Positions 9,804-19,874 of a stretch of DNA of 64,000 nt are shown here, piece by piece; position 1 is the stretch's first letter, and the number at the start of each line of letters is the position of its first letter. This stretch comes from Tritrichomonas foetus. Its lineage: Eukaryota; Parabasalia; Tritrichomonadida; Tritrichomonadidae. Both the position numbers and the translations under genes were made by a program. The DNA lies in assembly GCA_001839685.1 (NCBI GenBank), contig MLAK01000575.1, forward strand, positions 24,869 through 88,868, in the 5' to 3' direction. The notes below the pieces were generated by a model. That model searched no databases. It saw only the letters and a program-made list of their open reading frames with translations, and was not told the origin of the DNA.

Positions 9804-10460
9804 TCAGCAGCATTCCTTCTTTCCTTCTTCACTTGTCGAAGTCACGACGACGCCTGGTCGCGGCTGGGGTCCACCTCTTCCCTGAGCGGCCGGCTTATAT
9901 CCGGTTCTCTCGTAGAGCTCCAAAACTTCACTGATCAAGGTATTGAATGCTTCCTGAACATTTTCCGCCGTGCATGCGGACGTTTCGAAGAACATCGTCT
10001 TTTCCCGTTCTGCTTCTCTCATTCCGTCCTCTTTGCTGACGCTTCGCAGGTTGTCGAGGTCGCTTTTGTTGCCGATAATCATAATAACGATATTTTGTTC
10101 GGAATTATCGCGGACTTCTTTCATCCAACGCTGGACATTCTGGAAGGAAATTGATGAGGTGATGTCGTACAGGACCATGGCTGCATTTGCGCCTTTGTAA
10201 TATGACGAGGTAATTGCACGATATCGCTCTTGACCGGCCGTGTCCCAAATTTGAGCTTTAACCATTTTACCTTTGACCTTAAGCGTTTTGGTGGCAAATT
10301 CAACACCAATGGTCGTCTTATAATCTGGATTAAATGTATTTTTTGCGAATTGCGAAAGAAGGTTGGTTTTCCCGACACCAGAATCACCTGTAAGGACAAT
10401 CTTAAGGAGGTAATCTGGTGAAGCTGATTCAATTGGAAGAATTGTTGCTGTTGAGGCCAT
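9804..10460 (-). CDS. Rab11-like small GTPase
   Basis: A 218-residue Rab. The P-loop GDSGVGKT is at residues 25-32, switch I TTIGVEF at 49-55, WDTAGQE at 72-78, NKSD at 131-134 and ETSA at 159-162. The run IGVEFATKTL plus ERYRAITSSYYKGA, and the block NIVIMIIGNKSDL, are typical of the Rab11 subfamily, which controls recycling endosome and post-Golgi traffic. The hypervariable tail ends in CC, a geranylgeranylation site. All nucleotide-binding residues are intact, with Gln76 as the catalytic glutamine. Third positions are richer in G/C than in neighbouring genes, as expected for higher expression. A TCATA initiator is close upstream. Exact orthology would need a tree. Confidence 0.93.
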   Translation of the reverse strand: MASTATILPIESASPDYLLKIVLTGDSGVGKTNLLSQFAKNTFNPDYKTTIGVEFATKTLKVKGKMVKAQIWDTAGQERYRAITSSYYKGANAAMVLYDITSSISFQNVQRWMKEVRDNSEQNIVIMIIGNKSDLDNLRSVSKEDGMREAEREKTMFFETSACTAENVQEAFNTLISEVLELYERTGYKPAAQGRGGPQPRPGVVVTSTSEEGKKECC

Positions 10461-10469
10461 TTGAGAATT

Positions 10470-10474
10470 TATGA
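10470..10474 (-). promoter_or_regulatory. Inr (TCATA) of the Rab gene
   Basis: TCATA on the minus strand, ending about 9 nt before the Rab ATG. Confidence 0.45.
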
Positions 10475-11435
10475 TATTCGAACAAAGCTATTCATTTTCA
10501 AAAATTTGAATATTTAATTGGCCCAATATATTATCTCAAAAGTGATGAGTTGATTCAAATTAAATGACTTTATTAGACCTTTTTGAAATCATCGAATAAA
10601 AAGTGAAGTAACTTTGAAAGGAAATATACTTTTTGATATCATCGAGTTTTTATCACATCTGTGATGATTTAAATTTCCTCTTAAATCAAGTTGATTTTAT
10701 CAGTAATGGAATGGGTCATAAATTATGACTCTTAACCATACATCATCTTTTCACTATGGTGCTCCACGACTGACATGGGTTGTGATTTCTTGGTTGGAAA
10801 TGTGAAGTAAAAAAAAAACACTCATCATTTCATTTGTGAAGAGTAGATATACAGAATGATATTAATAAAGAGGAATGATATTAATTCAAAAAGATAATTT
10901 ATTCATAGATCTTCGAATTTTTTCAAGATATTGTTTTTATGATTTGGAATATTTTTGAAACATTTCTAAAACTTCTTTTTCCGGATAATCAACATTAGGT
11001 TGGTGGGGAAATGATCATTTTAGAAATGAAGAAAAAAATTATTATTATGTAAAAATATTTGGACTCGATTAATTTATTTCAATTTTTTGTTGATGAAGAG
11101 ATAAAGAAGATGGATGCCAATTCCATCACTTAGAAATATTTTCAACCATTTCTACAACGTTGAAATTTTCAACCCTATTCAATTGTGTCATCAAACGCCT
11201 TACCAAAGAAGGCAAGGCTATTTTTTCTTTTTACAAAATTTGAGTCATTCAAGCAGCAACAGATATATAAGAAATAGTCTCTTCTTCTTAACCTTATATA
11301 TCGATTTTATTTGTCACAAATACTTTCTGTTTTGCAATTTTTCTGATATTCTTCTATTCAGACTAGAATACTAGCCATAGTGACACTATTTTATATCTAT
11401 TAGAACAAAGAAGGTCATATTAAATCATATATATA
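10475..11435. other. Intergenic region
   Basis: AT-rich, no supported gene. An open frame at 11114-11374 looks like chance. Confidence 0.4.
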
Positions 11436-11585
11436 TATCTTCTTCTTCTTCATATCTTCTTCTTCTTCATATCTTCTTCTTCTTCATATCTTCTTCTTCT
11501 TTATATCTTCTTCTTCTTTATATCTTCTTCTTCTTTATATCTTCTTCTTCTTTATATCTTCTTCTTCTTTATATCTTCTTCTTCT
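11436..11585 (+). repeat. 17-bp pyrimidine tandem repeat
   Basis: About nine copies of a unit CATATCTTCTTCTTCTT / TATATCTTCTTCTTCTT in tandem. Strand-asymmetric polypyrimidine. It lies outside any supported gene. Confidence 0.9.
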
Positions 11586-11929
11586 GGTTGATAATGAGAT
11601 ATATTTGCTATGACTAAAAACCTTTCTACTGCCATGTGTAGAAAAATGACTTTAACTTATATATACATGTGATTGGGCCATATTACTATTTCATATCCAC
11701 ATCAAAATTTTCCTTTTCGAACTTTCATCAAAGATGAGAAACAAAAATTAAGTTTCAATTGAGCTAATTTCGCCATCATAAAAATGACTTGACAGAAGAG
11801 ATGAATTGACTTTACTCTTTGGTCAACTACAGACATTTAAATATCCCTCTATTATTTTCGATATTTTTCGTTCTTGCTATCCTCACCTGTAACGATTACA
11901 TAAAGATCATAAATCAGCTTCCTGTTAAC

Positions 11930-13160
11930 TATATCCATGATCTCAAGTGTGACTAAGAGTATAGAGAGATTAAAAGAGGAAAGGTATTCATTCCCAAGTT
12001 TTCTATGTCCAAGCAGATGGAAAATGTAAAAAAGAGTCACTATTAAATGGTAAAGTAGTAATAAACGCCGGAATAACTCCAGAGATAATAACAGTTGTTG
12101 ATGCTGAAATACCAGATGCTTGCCTACAAACAATATATCACGCAGTAGTTACAGTTGATCTAAATTTCTGATTTCGTCATTCAATAAAAAATACGCCAAA
12201 GATAACAAAAAAGGATAATTTTCTATCACATTTTATGCTAACAACACAAAAATTTGATGATTACACAAATATTCTAATTAGCAAACTTTATAAATTAACA
12301 CTGCCAATCAACCAATAACTACTCCTCTTCAGAAGAAAGATATTGAAAATGCACAGAACCTGTTCCAACAAGAGAATAACCACCAGGTAAACTATCAGAA
12401 GATGGGGATGCTAAACCAAATTCGCCTGAAGAAGCAGATTTTGTTGATGGATGTATATGATCATATTGTAAGTAACCAACAACATTAACACCAATTTCTA
12501 ATGAATATAAAGGAAAAAATATCAAAAGTTTGCAGTTAATAATCTATGGTGATGCAAATCTAAATGAACTTGATGTATCTGTCAGTGAATATCTATATAT
12601 TTTTATTCAAGAAGGGAAAACTACTGGAAAATTAACATGTAAGAATATTGACACTGAAATCTATATTGGAGGAGATGAAACAATATTATTGGAAATTATA
12701 ATGGAAATTAAAAGTTCTGGTAAATCGAAGAAAGTGAAATGATTCTGGAAAAATTTCTTTTCTGATCCTTTGAATATCCAATTTAAGGATTAACAATTGA
12801 TGATGGTGATTTTGCAATGAAAGTGATAATGTTACTGCATATTATTCATTTTCATCCAATATAATTAAAACAGTTAATTTGAAAGTCACTGAAGGAGCTT
12901 TCATCAAATGTCGTTGAAAAAGTAAAGGCTACATCTAAAGAGAACAAAAATATTCAAAAAAAAGTACACAAATAAAGGAGATGAGATGGAGATAAAAGAG
13001 GAAAAAGAATAAAATCCAGATATTTATATTTACAAATATAATATCGAAGGAAAGAGAACTAATGCTGGATTGATTTTTGGAGTTGTGGGCGCTGTTTTTA
13101 TAGTCATCATTGCCGTTGTTGTCATTTTTTGTTCTTAATGTAGAAGAAGAAGAATGATAT
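11930..13160 (+). pseudogene. Decayed single-pass surface protein gene
   Basis: Separated plus-strand pieces read like one eroded protein. Around 11994-12171 a frame with VVINAGITPEIITVVDAEIP ends at a TGA. At 12530-12742 a 70-codon frame of beta-rich, charged sequence follows. At about 13015-13138 a further frame ends with a membrane helix (GLIFGVVGAVFIVIIAVVVI) followed by Cys-Ser, a TAA, and then CRRRR in the same frame. A C-terminal helix with a short basic tail is the usual anchor of trichomonad type I surface proteins. Many stops and frame changes lie between the pieces. The family is not identified. Confidence 0.45.
12319..12525 (-). other. Unassigned minus-strand ORF fragment
   Basis: A 68-codon minus-strand frame inside the decayed locus. 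It has a Gly/Ser/Pro-rich composition and ends in EEE before a TAA, looking more like protein than the opposite strand does here. I do not recognise it. It may be the 3' end of another broken gene. Confidence 0.25.
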
Positions 13161-13433
13161 ACTTCATCTACTAAGTATACATATTCAAAGTGATTTATTA
13201 TTCAGTCAAAATATAAGTTTTTCACCATTTTCTTCACGAACTTTTCACTCACCTGATTTTTGAAAACATTCTAAAAAAGGAGAAAATCAAAAAACATAAT
13301 CTCAATTATCAGGTAACTTCAAAAAATGTAGAAACATGACATGCGAAGACTAATGCTTTTTCTCAGTCGACAGAAAGAAGTTTAGATGCAAACAGAGGAA
13401 AAGCAATTTACCATAATATCTTTGAATAAGAAA

Positions 13434-14745
13434 TGAAAGTAAGTAAATGGGAAATGAAAGTAAGTAAATGAGAAATGAAAGTAAGAAGATGAGAAATGAA
13501 AGTAAGTAAATGAGAAATGAGAGTAAGAAGATGAGAAATGAAAGTGATAAAATGAGAAATGAAAATAAGTAAATGAGAAATGAGAGTAAGTAAATGAGAA
13601 ATGAAAGTGATAAAATGAGAAATGAAANNNNNNNNNNNNNNNNNNNNNNNNNNNNNNNNNNNNNNNNNNNNNNNNNNNNNNNNNNNNNNNNNNNNNNNNN
13701 NNNNNNNNNNNNNNNNNNNNNNNNNNNNNNNNNNNNNNNNNNNNNNNNNNNNNNNNNNNNNNNNNNNNNNNNNNNNNNNNNNNNNNNNNNNNNNNNNNNN
13801 NNNNNNNNNNNNNNNNNNNNNNNNNNNNNNNNNNNNNNNNNNNNNNNNNNNNNNNNNNNNNNNNNNNNNNNNNNNNNNNNNNNNNNNNNNNNNNNNNNNN
13901 NNNNNNNNNNNNNNNNNNNNNNNNNNNNNNNNNNNNNNNNNNNNNNNNNNNNNNNNNNNNNNNNNNNNNNNNNNNNNNNNNNNNNNNNNNNNNNNNNNNN
14001 NNNNNNNNNNNNNNNNNNNNNNNNNNNNNNNNNNNNNNNNNNNNNNNNNNNNNNNNNNNNNNNNNNNNNNNNNNNNNNNNNNNNNNNNNNNNNNNNNNNN
14101 NNNNNNNNNNNNNNNNNNNNNNNNNNNNNNNNNNNNNNNNNNNNNNNNNNNNNNNNNNNNNNNNNNNNNNNNNNNNNNNNNNNNNNNNNNNNNNNNNNNN
14201 NNNNNNNNNNNNNNNNNNNNNNNNNNNNNNNNNNNNNNNNNNNNNNNNNNNNNNNNNNNNNNNNNNNNNNNNNNNNNNNNNNNNNNNNNNNNNNNNNNNN
14301 NNNNNNNNNNNNNNNNNNNNNNNNNNNNNNNNNNNNNNNNNNNNNNNNNNNNNNNNNNNNNNNNNNNNNNNNNNNNNNNNNNNNNNNNNNNNNNNNNNNN
14401 NNNNNNNNNNNNNNNNNNNNNNNNNNNNNNNNNNNNNNNNNNNNNNNNNNNNNNNNNNNNNNNNNNNNNNNNNNNNNNNNNNNNNNNNNNNNNNNNNNNN
14501 NNNNNNNNNNNNNNNNNNNNNNNNNNNNNNNNNNNNNNNNNNNNNNNNNNNNNNNNNNNNNNNNNNNNNNNNNNNNNNNNNNNNNNNNNNNNNNNNAGTA
14601 AGTAAATGAGAAATGAAAGTGATAAAATGAGAAATAAAAGTAAGTAAATGAGAAATGAAAGTAAGAAGATAAGAAATGAAAGTAAGTAAATGAGAAATGA
14701 AAGTAAGTAAATGAGAAATGAAAGTAGGTAAATGAGAAATGAAAG
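13434..14745 (+). repeat. 21-bp tandem array (ATGAGAAATGAAAGTAAGTA-type) spanning a gap
   Basis: Imperfect copies of a 21-bp unit, ATGAGAAATGAAAGTAAGTA plus one base, run from about 13434 to the gap and resume at 14597-14745. Variants replace TAAGTAA by TAAGAAG or TGATAAA. The array stops about 50 bp from the 3' end of the ribosomal protein gene. The true array length is unknown. Confidence 0.92.
13628..14596. other. Assembly gap (969 N)
   Basis: Unresolved bases inside the tandem array. Open frames through the Ns are artefacts. Confidence 0.99.
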
Positions 14746-14795
14746 GAAAGAATTAAATCAAAAAGAAAAGAAAGAAACTAATTAAATCAGTAAGT

Positions 14796-15566
14796 TTACC
14801 ATTGCTCGTTAGCATTGTTCCATTCCTGTTCGCTGGCGTGAGCGCCTGTTGCATCAGCTGGGATGGCAGCAGCGACTGGAGCTGAACCGTCTTCACCTTC
14901 TTGTGTTGCGGCTTCTTCACCTTCGTTATCGAGGGCATCTTGGATGCGTTGTTCATCGGAGGCATCGCGGTAGAAGAAGAGATCTGGGAGAACCTTCCAT
15001 TCTTGGGCTCTCAAGAGTTCGCCACGGAGTCTTAAAACTTCGCGGGTGAGGAGCCACATGACGAGACCGATGGCGGTCTTGTTCTTGGTGTTGCATGGGA
15101 TGACGCAGTCNACGTATTCGATCTTGGCNTCNGTGTCGCAGAGGGCGATGCATGGGATGTTGGCGTAGGCGGCTTCGTGGATGGCTTGTGAATCGGTGTT
15201 TGGATCGCAGACGATGATCAAACGTGGTTCGACGAACTTTCCGGCGATTGAGTGGTTAGTGAAGAGACCTGGTGTGAATCTTTGGTTGATGCAAAGTGTG
15301 CCGAGGAATTGGGAGAACTTGTGGACAGCACGTTGACCGAATGGCTTGGCGGAGATGGCGAGGACATCACGTGGTTCGTCAACAGCGTAGATCATGCGGG
15401 CAGCAAGCTTGATCTTTTCCCATGTCATTCCGAGGTTCATGATATATGAACCGGACTTTGTACGTGTGAAGGCGTAGTTGGTCATACCATATGAAAGGTT
15501 GGATGATCCGATGTGGACCTTAGCGGCAAGCATAAGCTTGATGGCGGCTTCGCGATCTTGTTGCAT
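14796..15566 (-). CDS. RPSA: 40S ribosomal protein SA (uS2)
   Basis: A protein of about 256 residues, starting at the ATG at 15566 ([16 protein letters not shown]). Upstream in-frame codons are GTG, and the ATG start aligns with the beginning of the conserved uS2 domain. Recognisable uS2/RPSA blocks are [67 protein letters not shown] and PDLFFYRD. The acidic C-terminal tail ends in repeated Trp-containing short motifs, as in other eukaryotes. It is part of the small ribosomal subunit head near the mRNA exit. Three ambiguous bases (about 15111-15132) fall in codons after ALCD. GC-rich codons fit high expression. A CCTTTT motif directly precedes the ATG. Confidence 0.95.
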   Translation of the reverse strand: MQQDREAAIKLMLAAKVHIGSSNLSYGMTNYAFTRTKSGSYIMNLGMTWEKIKLAARMIYAVDEPRDVLAISAKPFGQRAVHKFSQFLGTLCINQRFTPGLFTNHSIAGKFVEPRLIIVCDPNTDSQAIHEAAYANIPCIALCDXXAKIEYXDCVIPCNTKNKTAIGLVMWLLTREVLRLRGELLRAQEWKVLPDLFFYRDASDEQRIQDALDNEGEEAATQEGEDGSAPVAAAIPADATGAHASEQEWNNANEQW

Positions 15567-15574
15567 GAGAGAAA

Positions 15575-15579
15575 AAAGG
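15575..15579 (-). promoter_or_regulatory. CCTTT (M5-type) core promoter motif of RPSA
   Basis: Minus-strand CCTTT ends 8 nt before the ATG. In Trichomonas vaginalis an M5 motif (CCTTT) overlaps the start site of genes lacking a TCAYW Inr; no TCAYW is seen here. Its presence also supports the ATG at 15566. Confidence 0.5.
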
Positions 15580-16262
15580 CCAGCCACGGCCACTTTTTCA
15601 AAGCCATCGACGTTTTTATATCACATTTCATGAACATGGATAAACCGCTTTTTTTTTTCTTCAAATACATTGAAAATTATTTCGGTATCTATCGTTTTTT
15701 TAACAATAGTTAACTAGAATTGTGTTAACAAAAATGAATTTTGAGAATCACAATTCTAAACAGTTTCGTGATTCGACCAGGTGATTGGCCATGACGTATT
15801 TCCTAGAAAAGACAAGGGCTTTGAATAGTGATTTGCTTTTTAATAATAATAGCTATAAAAATTTTCTAGGGCCCTTAGAAAAGACTCTCTGGAAGCTGGC
15901 TTGATTGATATGAAATAGGGTGATGAAGAAAAACTTGAAGGTGAACGTTTTTTTTGAGAATTTCGCGGCTTTTTGGTAGAAAAATTATATGCCATTTTAC
16001 ATTGCTACATTTATTTGGAGCATTTTCAACTAACGAATTTTTTGGTTTTGAGAAAAGATTCATAAAGTATTCTGAAAAAGTTTAGAGAATATTCAAAAAA
16101 TCTCGTTCTCTCTGAAAAAAATTAATACATTTTCCACAAGAAATTAAAGAAAATTTCGAGAAATTCAGAATTTTTGAATAATACTGCAAATATATCACAC
16201 AATTTCACTTTTCAAAAAATAATCAAAATCTCGAATTAAAAAAGGATTGTTTTCTCATCGAG
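15580..16262. other. Divergent intergenic region
   Basis: Spacer between RPSA and the coiled-coil gene. It holds a GAAAAAGTTTAG motif at 16074-16085 and no gene. Confidence 0.5.
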
Positions 16263-18107
16263 ATGTCTGTTAAATCGCCACCGAGCGCACGGCGCTCGCA
16301 GTCCGCCCCACGTGGGGAGCGCTCTCTCACACGCGGATTTTCGATTGAGAATTATGACCCTAATCAGCCGAAAAAAATCACAGAAAAAGCTTCGCTACTT
16401 GCAATGAAGAATCTTTGCATTTTAAAATCGGAATTGAAAATGCCAAAGCCAATAGATTTAAAAGGATATGATGACGACGAAATCAAAAAAATAATTCTCG
16501 ATCATCACCAGAAAAGAATCGGAAAATTAATCGGACAAATTAAACGAGAAAGAGAAAGAATTTTAAATAACGAATATCACGGACAATCCGATGGGCAAAA
16601 TAACGCAAACAGCGTTTTTTATTCAGGACCGAAAATGTCAGCCGTCGAAATGGAACAAATACAAATTGAAAAACTCAAAAGGAGACATCAAAGGGAGGTT
16701 GAACAAATGATTGCAACTCTCGTTGCACTCGACACTATTCAAAAAGATAATGAATTCCGCGAAAGACAGGAAGAAGAAAGGCGACAAAAAATGGAAGAAG
16801 AAAGAAGGAGGAAAAGACAAGAGTCACATGAACGCCACATGCAACGTTTGAGAGACATGGAAGCCGAAGAACAAAGAAAATTGAGAGAAGAAGCAGAAAT
16901 GAGAAGAAGGCAATACGAAAGGGAAATGGCAGCACTTAAAAGACAACAGGATGAAGCAGAAAGAAAACTCAGAGAAGCGAAAGAAGCCGAAAAAGCAAGA
17001 CAAGAACGAGCAGAACAAAATAGACAACATTTAGCACAAATTGAAGAAGATAGACAAGCACGAATTTTGGCTCAACAAAGAAAAATTGAAGAAAGAGAAG
17101 TTCGCAGGTTACAAAAATTAAGGGAAGAACAAGAAAGACTGCAAAAAGAACATGAAATTCAAATGGAAAAAAGACAAAGACAAATTGCAGCAGCTAAACA
17201 ACATGAAATTGACTTACTCGAAAAGAAAAGAAGACAAGGTGAAGAAAGAGACAGAATCAGAGAACAGCAAAGAAAAGAATATGAAGAACGAAGACATGAA
17301 GAACAAAGAAAGTATAGAGAAATGCAAGAAGAAAAGGTTCGAAGAAATGGCGAAGCCAGAATTCGATTGGCTGAAGAAGAAATGAGAAGAAGAAAAGCTG
17401 CGATGACAACTGATGCTGAAATTGCCGAAAGATTAAAACGAAGAGAAATGATGAATGAAAAAAGAGCAGAAGATGCACGAACTGGAAGAGGTGATGTCCA
17501 AATGGCTTCAGCTCGACGGAATGAACAATGGAAACGAAAAGAAGCAAAAAGAACAGCCGATTTAAGAAGAAATGAAGAAGAAAAAGAAGCTTATATTCAA
17601 AGAATTCTTCAACAAAAAGAACACGAAAGAAAGAAAATTCAAATACAAAGAAGATTAAGAGAAGAAGAAAAAGTTGAAAGTGCTCATCGTTTAGATAGAC
17701 AAAGACAATTAAGATTGGATAACTTAAAAGAAAGAATGGATAATACTATGCAAAGAGTGGAAAATATTCAACAAGAAAAAGAGCAAATGCATCGTGAAAG
17801 ACAAGTAATGTTGTCACAGCTTGAAAAAGAAAAAGATAAAATGACAAGTACAATGAGAGAAGCATTTGTGAATAAAAGAACTGATCCAAGAAGTATAAAA
17901 AGGCTCGCTGAGCTTTATGGAATCGATTTGAATGCAATTCAACAGAAAGCTCAAAAAAGAACAATGGCATCAAGAAGATCAGATTCTTCATCATTTTTCG
18001 TAACGAGTGGATCATCAAGTAAGAATAGTCGAACATTACCAGCTCGGTCATCTCAAGCAAGTGCCAGAACTTACATTGTTAGTAACAAAAGCAAAAATAA
18101 CCAATAA
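16263..18107 (+). CDS. Arg/Glu-rich coiled-coil (trichohyalin-like) protein
   Basis: A 614-residue protein. The first ~45 residues are basic and Ser/Pro-rich. Residues about 130-530 are an almost unbroken, extremely charged helix of Arg, Glu, Lys and Gln with repeated RRxEEE and ERxRQ patterns, consistent with a long coiled coil or single alpha-helix. The C-terminal ~80 residues are Ser/Arg/Thr-rich and probably disordered. Such proteins in flagellates are usually cytoskeletal or axonemal, but no domain here proves it. Database hits to trichohyalin or MAP7-like proteins would be compositional. The start is the first ATG, shortly after a TCATCG resembling an Inr. Confidence 0.75.
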   Translation: MSVKSPPSARRSQSAPRGERSLTRGFSIENYDPNQPKKITEKASLLAMKNLCILKSELKMPKPIDLKGYDDDEIKKIILDHHQKRIGKLIGQIKRERERILNNEYHGQSDGQNNANSVFYSGPKMSAVEMEQIQIEKLKRRHQREVEQMIATLVALDTIQKDNEFRERQEEERRQKMEEERRRKRQESHERHMQRLRDMEAEEQRKLREEAEMRRRQYEREMAALKRQQDEAERKLREAKEAEKARQERAEQNRQHLAQIEEDRQARILAQQRKIEEREVRRLQKLREEQERLQKEHEIQMEKRQRQIAAAKQHEIDLLEKKRRQGEERDRIREQQRKEYEERRHEEQRKYREMQEEKVRRNGEARIRLAEEEMRRRKAAMTTDAEIAERLKRREMMNEKRAEDARTGRGDVQMASARRNEQWKRKEAKRTADLRRNEEEKEAYIQRILQQKEHERKKIQIQRRLREEEKVESAHRLDRQRQLRLDNLKERMDNTMQRVENIQQEKEQMHRERQVMLSQLEKEKDKMTSTMREAFVNKRTDPRSIKRLAELYGIDLNAIQQKAQKRTMASRRSDSSSFFVTSGSSSKNSRTLPARSSQASARTYIVSNKSKNNQ

Positions 18108-18517
18108 TTGTCATTTTTATCATTCAAAAATGATGAAGAATTAAACGTGCTTGCATTATCGATTGCTTCTCTTCCCAAATCAAAAATATATGTTAAATAA
18201 TAATATACAGGTGTAATTTATTCTTATATATTTTCTAATCACTTTTTAACACAAAATTTTCGTTTTCTTATCGGATAGAACATGATTTATGACTTCGTTT
18301 GAAATATGGAAAAATCAATGGAGTTGAGAGATAGAGAAAGTTTTCTGACATACATTTTTTTTGTAAAGTTTACCAAGAATTCTGTGAAATTTAGATCAAA
18401 AAGTGATTCTCAAAATAACAACTTTTCCCGTTATTAATCCACTTTTTCAAATAATTTTGTAAAAATCGTTAACTTTTTGATAATCACATTTGAATATTGC
18501 AGATTTTTTCGTCAGTG
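18108..18517. other. Intergenic region
   Basis: AT-rich spacer. A TTAACTTTTTGA motif at 18469-18480 resembles the AAAAAGTTWA motif seen near other genes. Nothing else seen. Confidence 0.45.
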
Positions 18518-18522
18518 CCTTT
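18518..18522 (+). promoter_or_regulatory. CCTTT (M5-type) core promoter motif
   Basis: CCTTTTTTCA immediately precedes the ATG at 18528. No TCAYW Inr is close. This supports the ATG over the longer frame, which would need a TTG start. Confidence 0.5.
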
Positions 18523-18527
18523 TTTCA

Positions 18528-19535
18528 ATGGACATTGATCTTCGAGCCATGCGATGTGGTGGCTGGAAGTCAGCACAGATGAGTGCAAAAATTAACGGCC
18601 GCTGGACATACTTCTACAAACCAGAAAATATCAAACCTTTGAATGCAAAAGAGCCAATCAATTTCACTGCACCATACATTCCACCAAAACCCAGAATATA
18701 TTCCAAAGCAGGAATAAACCAAAATTTGACCTTTCTCAACACTTTTGGAAGAAATGAATATATTCATCCAATTCGAAGAAACTTTTTGAGAACTCATCTG
18801 AAATCAAAAGCGCCACTTTCACATCTACACAAAAACTCAAAAACACCTCCAGCTTTGACAAATGCAAATTATTATTACATTCTGGATAAAAATAAGCCAA
18901 CTAGATTGAAGAGAAAAGGCGTAAATTATAGTATTCATGGTAAAAGTATATCGGGTGATTCAAAAATGAACGATATGAATGATCCCAATGGTGAATTTGC
19001 AGATCTGGACAATTATGATATTAGTGGTGAGAATACTGATGAAAATTTGAAAAACAACTCTAATGAAAATAATTTTGCTTATGTAACTAATACTAATTTT
19101 GATTATGATCAGAATAATAATTACAATATCCCAAATTACAATAACTATGATCAATCAAATGAAGATAATACTATGAATGCCACTGAATATAATGCAGAAT
19201 ATCTAAATTCTGAATCTGCCTTAAGTAATGCTGAATCTCAAGATAGCTCAGTTGAATACAGTGATACAATTTCCGAGTATTCAGTCGATCGGAATAATAA
19301 TTTTCCTGATGACAATCATTCAAGTAATAATTCCTTCAGTAATGAGCTCATCAATGGTAATGAAATCGCTGATAATGAGATTGTTAATAATGAAATTGTT
19401 AATAATGAAATCGTTAATAATGAAATTGTTGATAATGATATTGCTAATAATGAAATAGTTAATGATGAAATCGTTAATAATGAAATTGTTGATAATGAAA
19501 TTGTTGATGATGAAGTTGGAGAAAATGAATCTTGA
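18528..19535 (+). CDS. Hypothetical protein with Asn/Glu/Ile/Val repeat tail
   Basis: A 335-residue protein, start taken at the ATG just after a CCTTTT motif. Residues 1-125 are basic and aromatic (GGWKSAQ, WTYFYKP, PPKPRIYSKAG) and look like a conserved small module, but I do not recognise it. The rest is dominated by Asn, Asp, Glu and Ser and is probably disordered. The final ~55 residues are tandem pentapeptides of the type N-E-I-V-(N/D), encoded by a 15-bp repeat. No membrane segment or signal peptide is evident. Function unknown. Confidence 0.65.
   Translation: MDIDLRAMRCGGWKSAQMSAKINGRWTYFYKPENIKPLNAKEPINFTAPYIPPKPRIYSKAGINQNLTFLNTFGRNEYIHPIRRNFLRTHLKSKAPLSHLHKNSKTPPALTNANYYYILDKNKPTRLKRKGVNYSIHGKSISGDSKMNDMNDPNGEFADLDNYDISGENTDENLKNNSNENNFAYVTNTNFDYDQNNNYNIPNYNNYDQSNEDNTMNATEYNAEYLNSESALSNAESQDSSVEYSDTISEYSVDRNNNFPDDNHSSNNSFSNELINGNEIADNEIVNNEIVNNEIVNNEIVDNDIANNEIVNDEIVNNEIVDNEIVDDEVGENES
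19356..19515 (+). repeat. 15-bp coding tandem repeat (NEIVN)
   Basis: About ten copies of AATGAAATTGTTAAT-like units at the 3' end of the preceding gene, in frame. The unit is divisible by three, so copy-number change keeps the frame. Confidence 0.85.
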
Positions 19536-19874
19536 TTATTTTCTTTTTTGCTGCAATTAATTTTGGAAGAGTGTTTCTTCTCAAAGTTAAGATCGATGGT
19601 CATTCAATTTAAAGAGTTATTGTTTCATGTTTTGAATAAATTCCTTTTTATTATATTTATTTTTTATTTTGCTAATATTCCGAATTTACTCGCACAATTT
19701 ATCAACAGATCTATTATAGGAATGCTCAGCTAGCGTGATGCATGTAGTAAGAAGAAGTATTGATGAATCTAATTATTCTGTGTTTTCTTGACCATGTTTC
19801 CTCAGAAATAATTGAATGCTCATTCTGAACTATCCTATTCAATTAGTGGGAAGGACAATTTCTCCTTATCTTGA
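19536..19874. other. Intergenic region
   Basis: No gene seen between the NEIV-repeat gene and the first DUF3447 gene. Confidence 0.45.

Noticed and set aside
9484..9885. Small ORFs around the Rab 3' end
   Set aside because: They overlap the fold-back repeat or the Rab gene in other frames and have no protein-like features.
13594..14605. Long open frames across 13594-14605
   Set aside because: They consist of Ns from the assembly gap.
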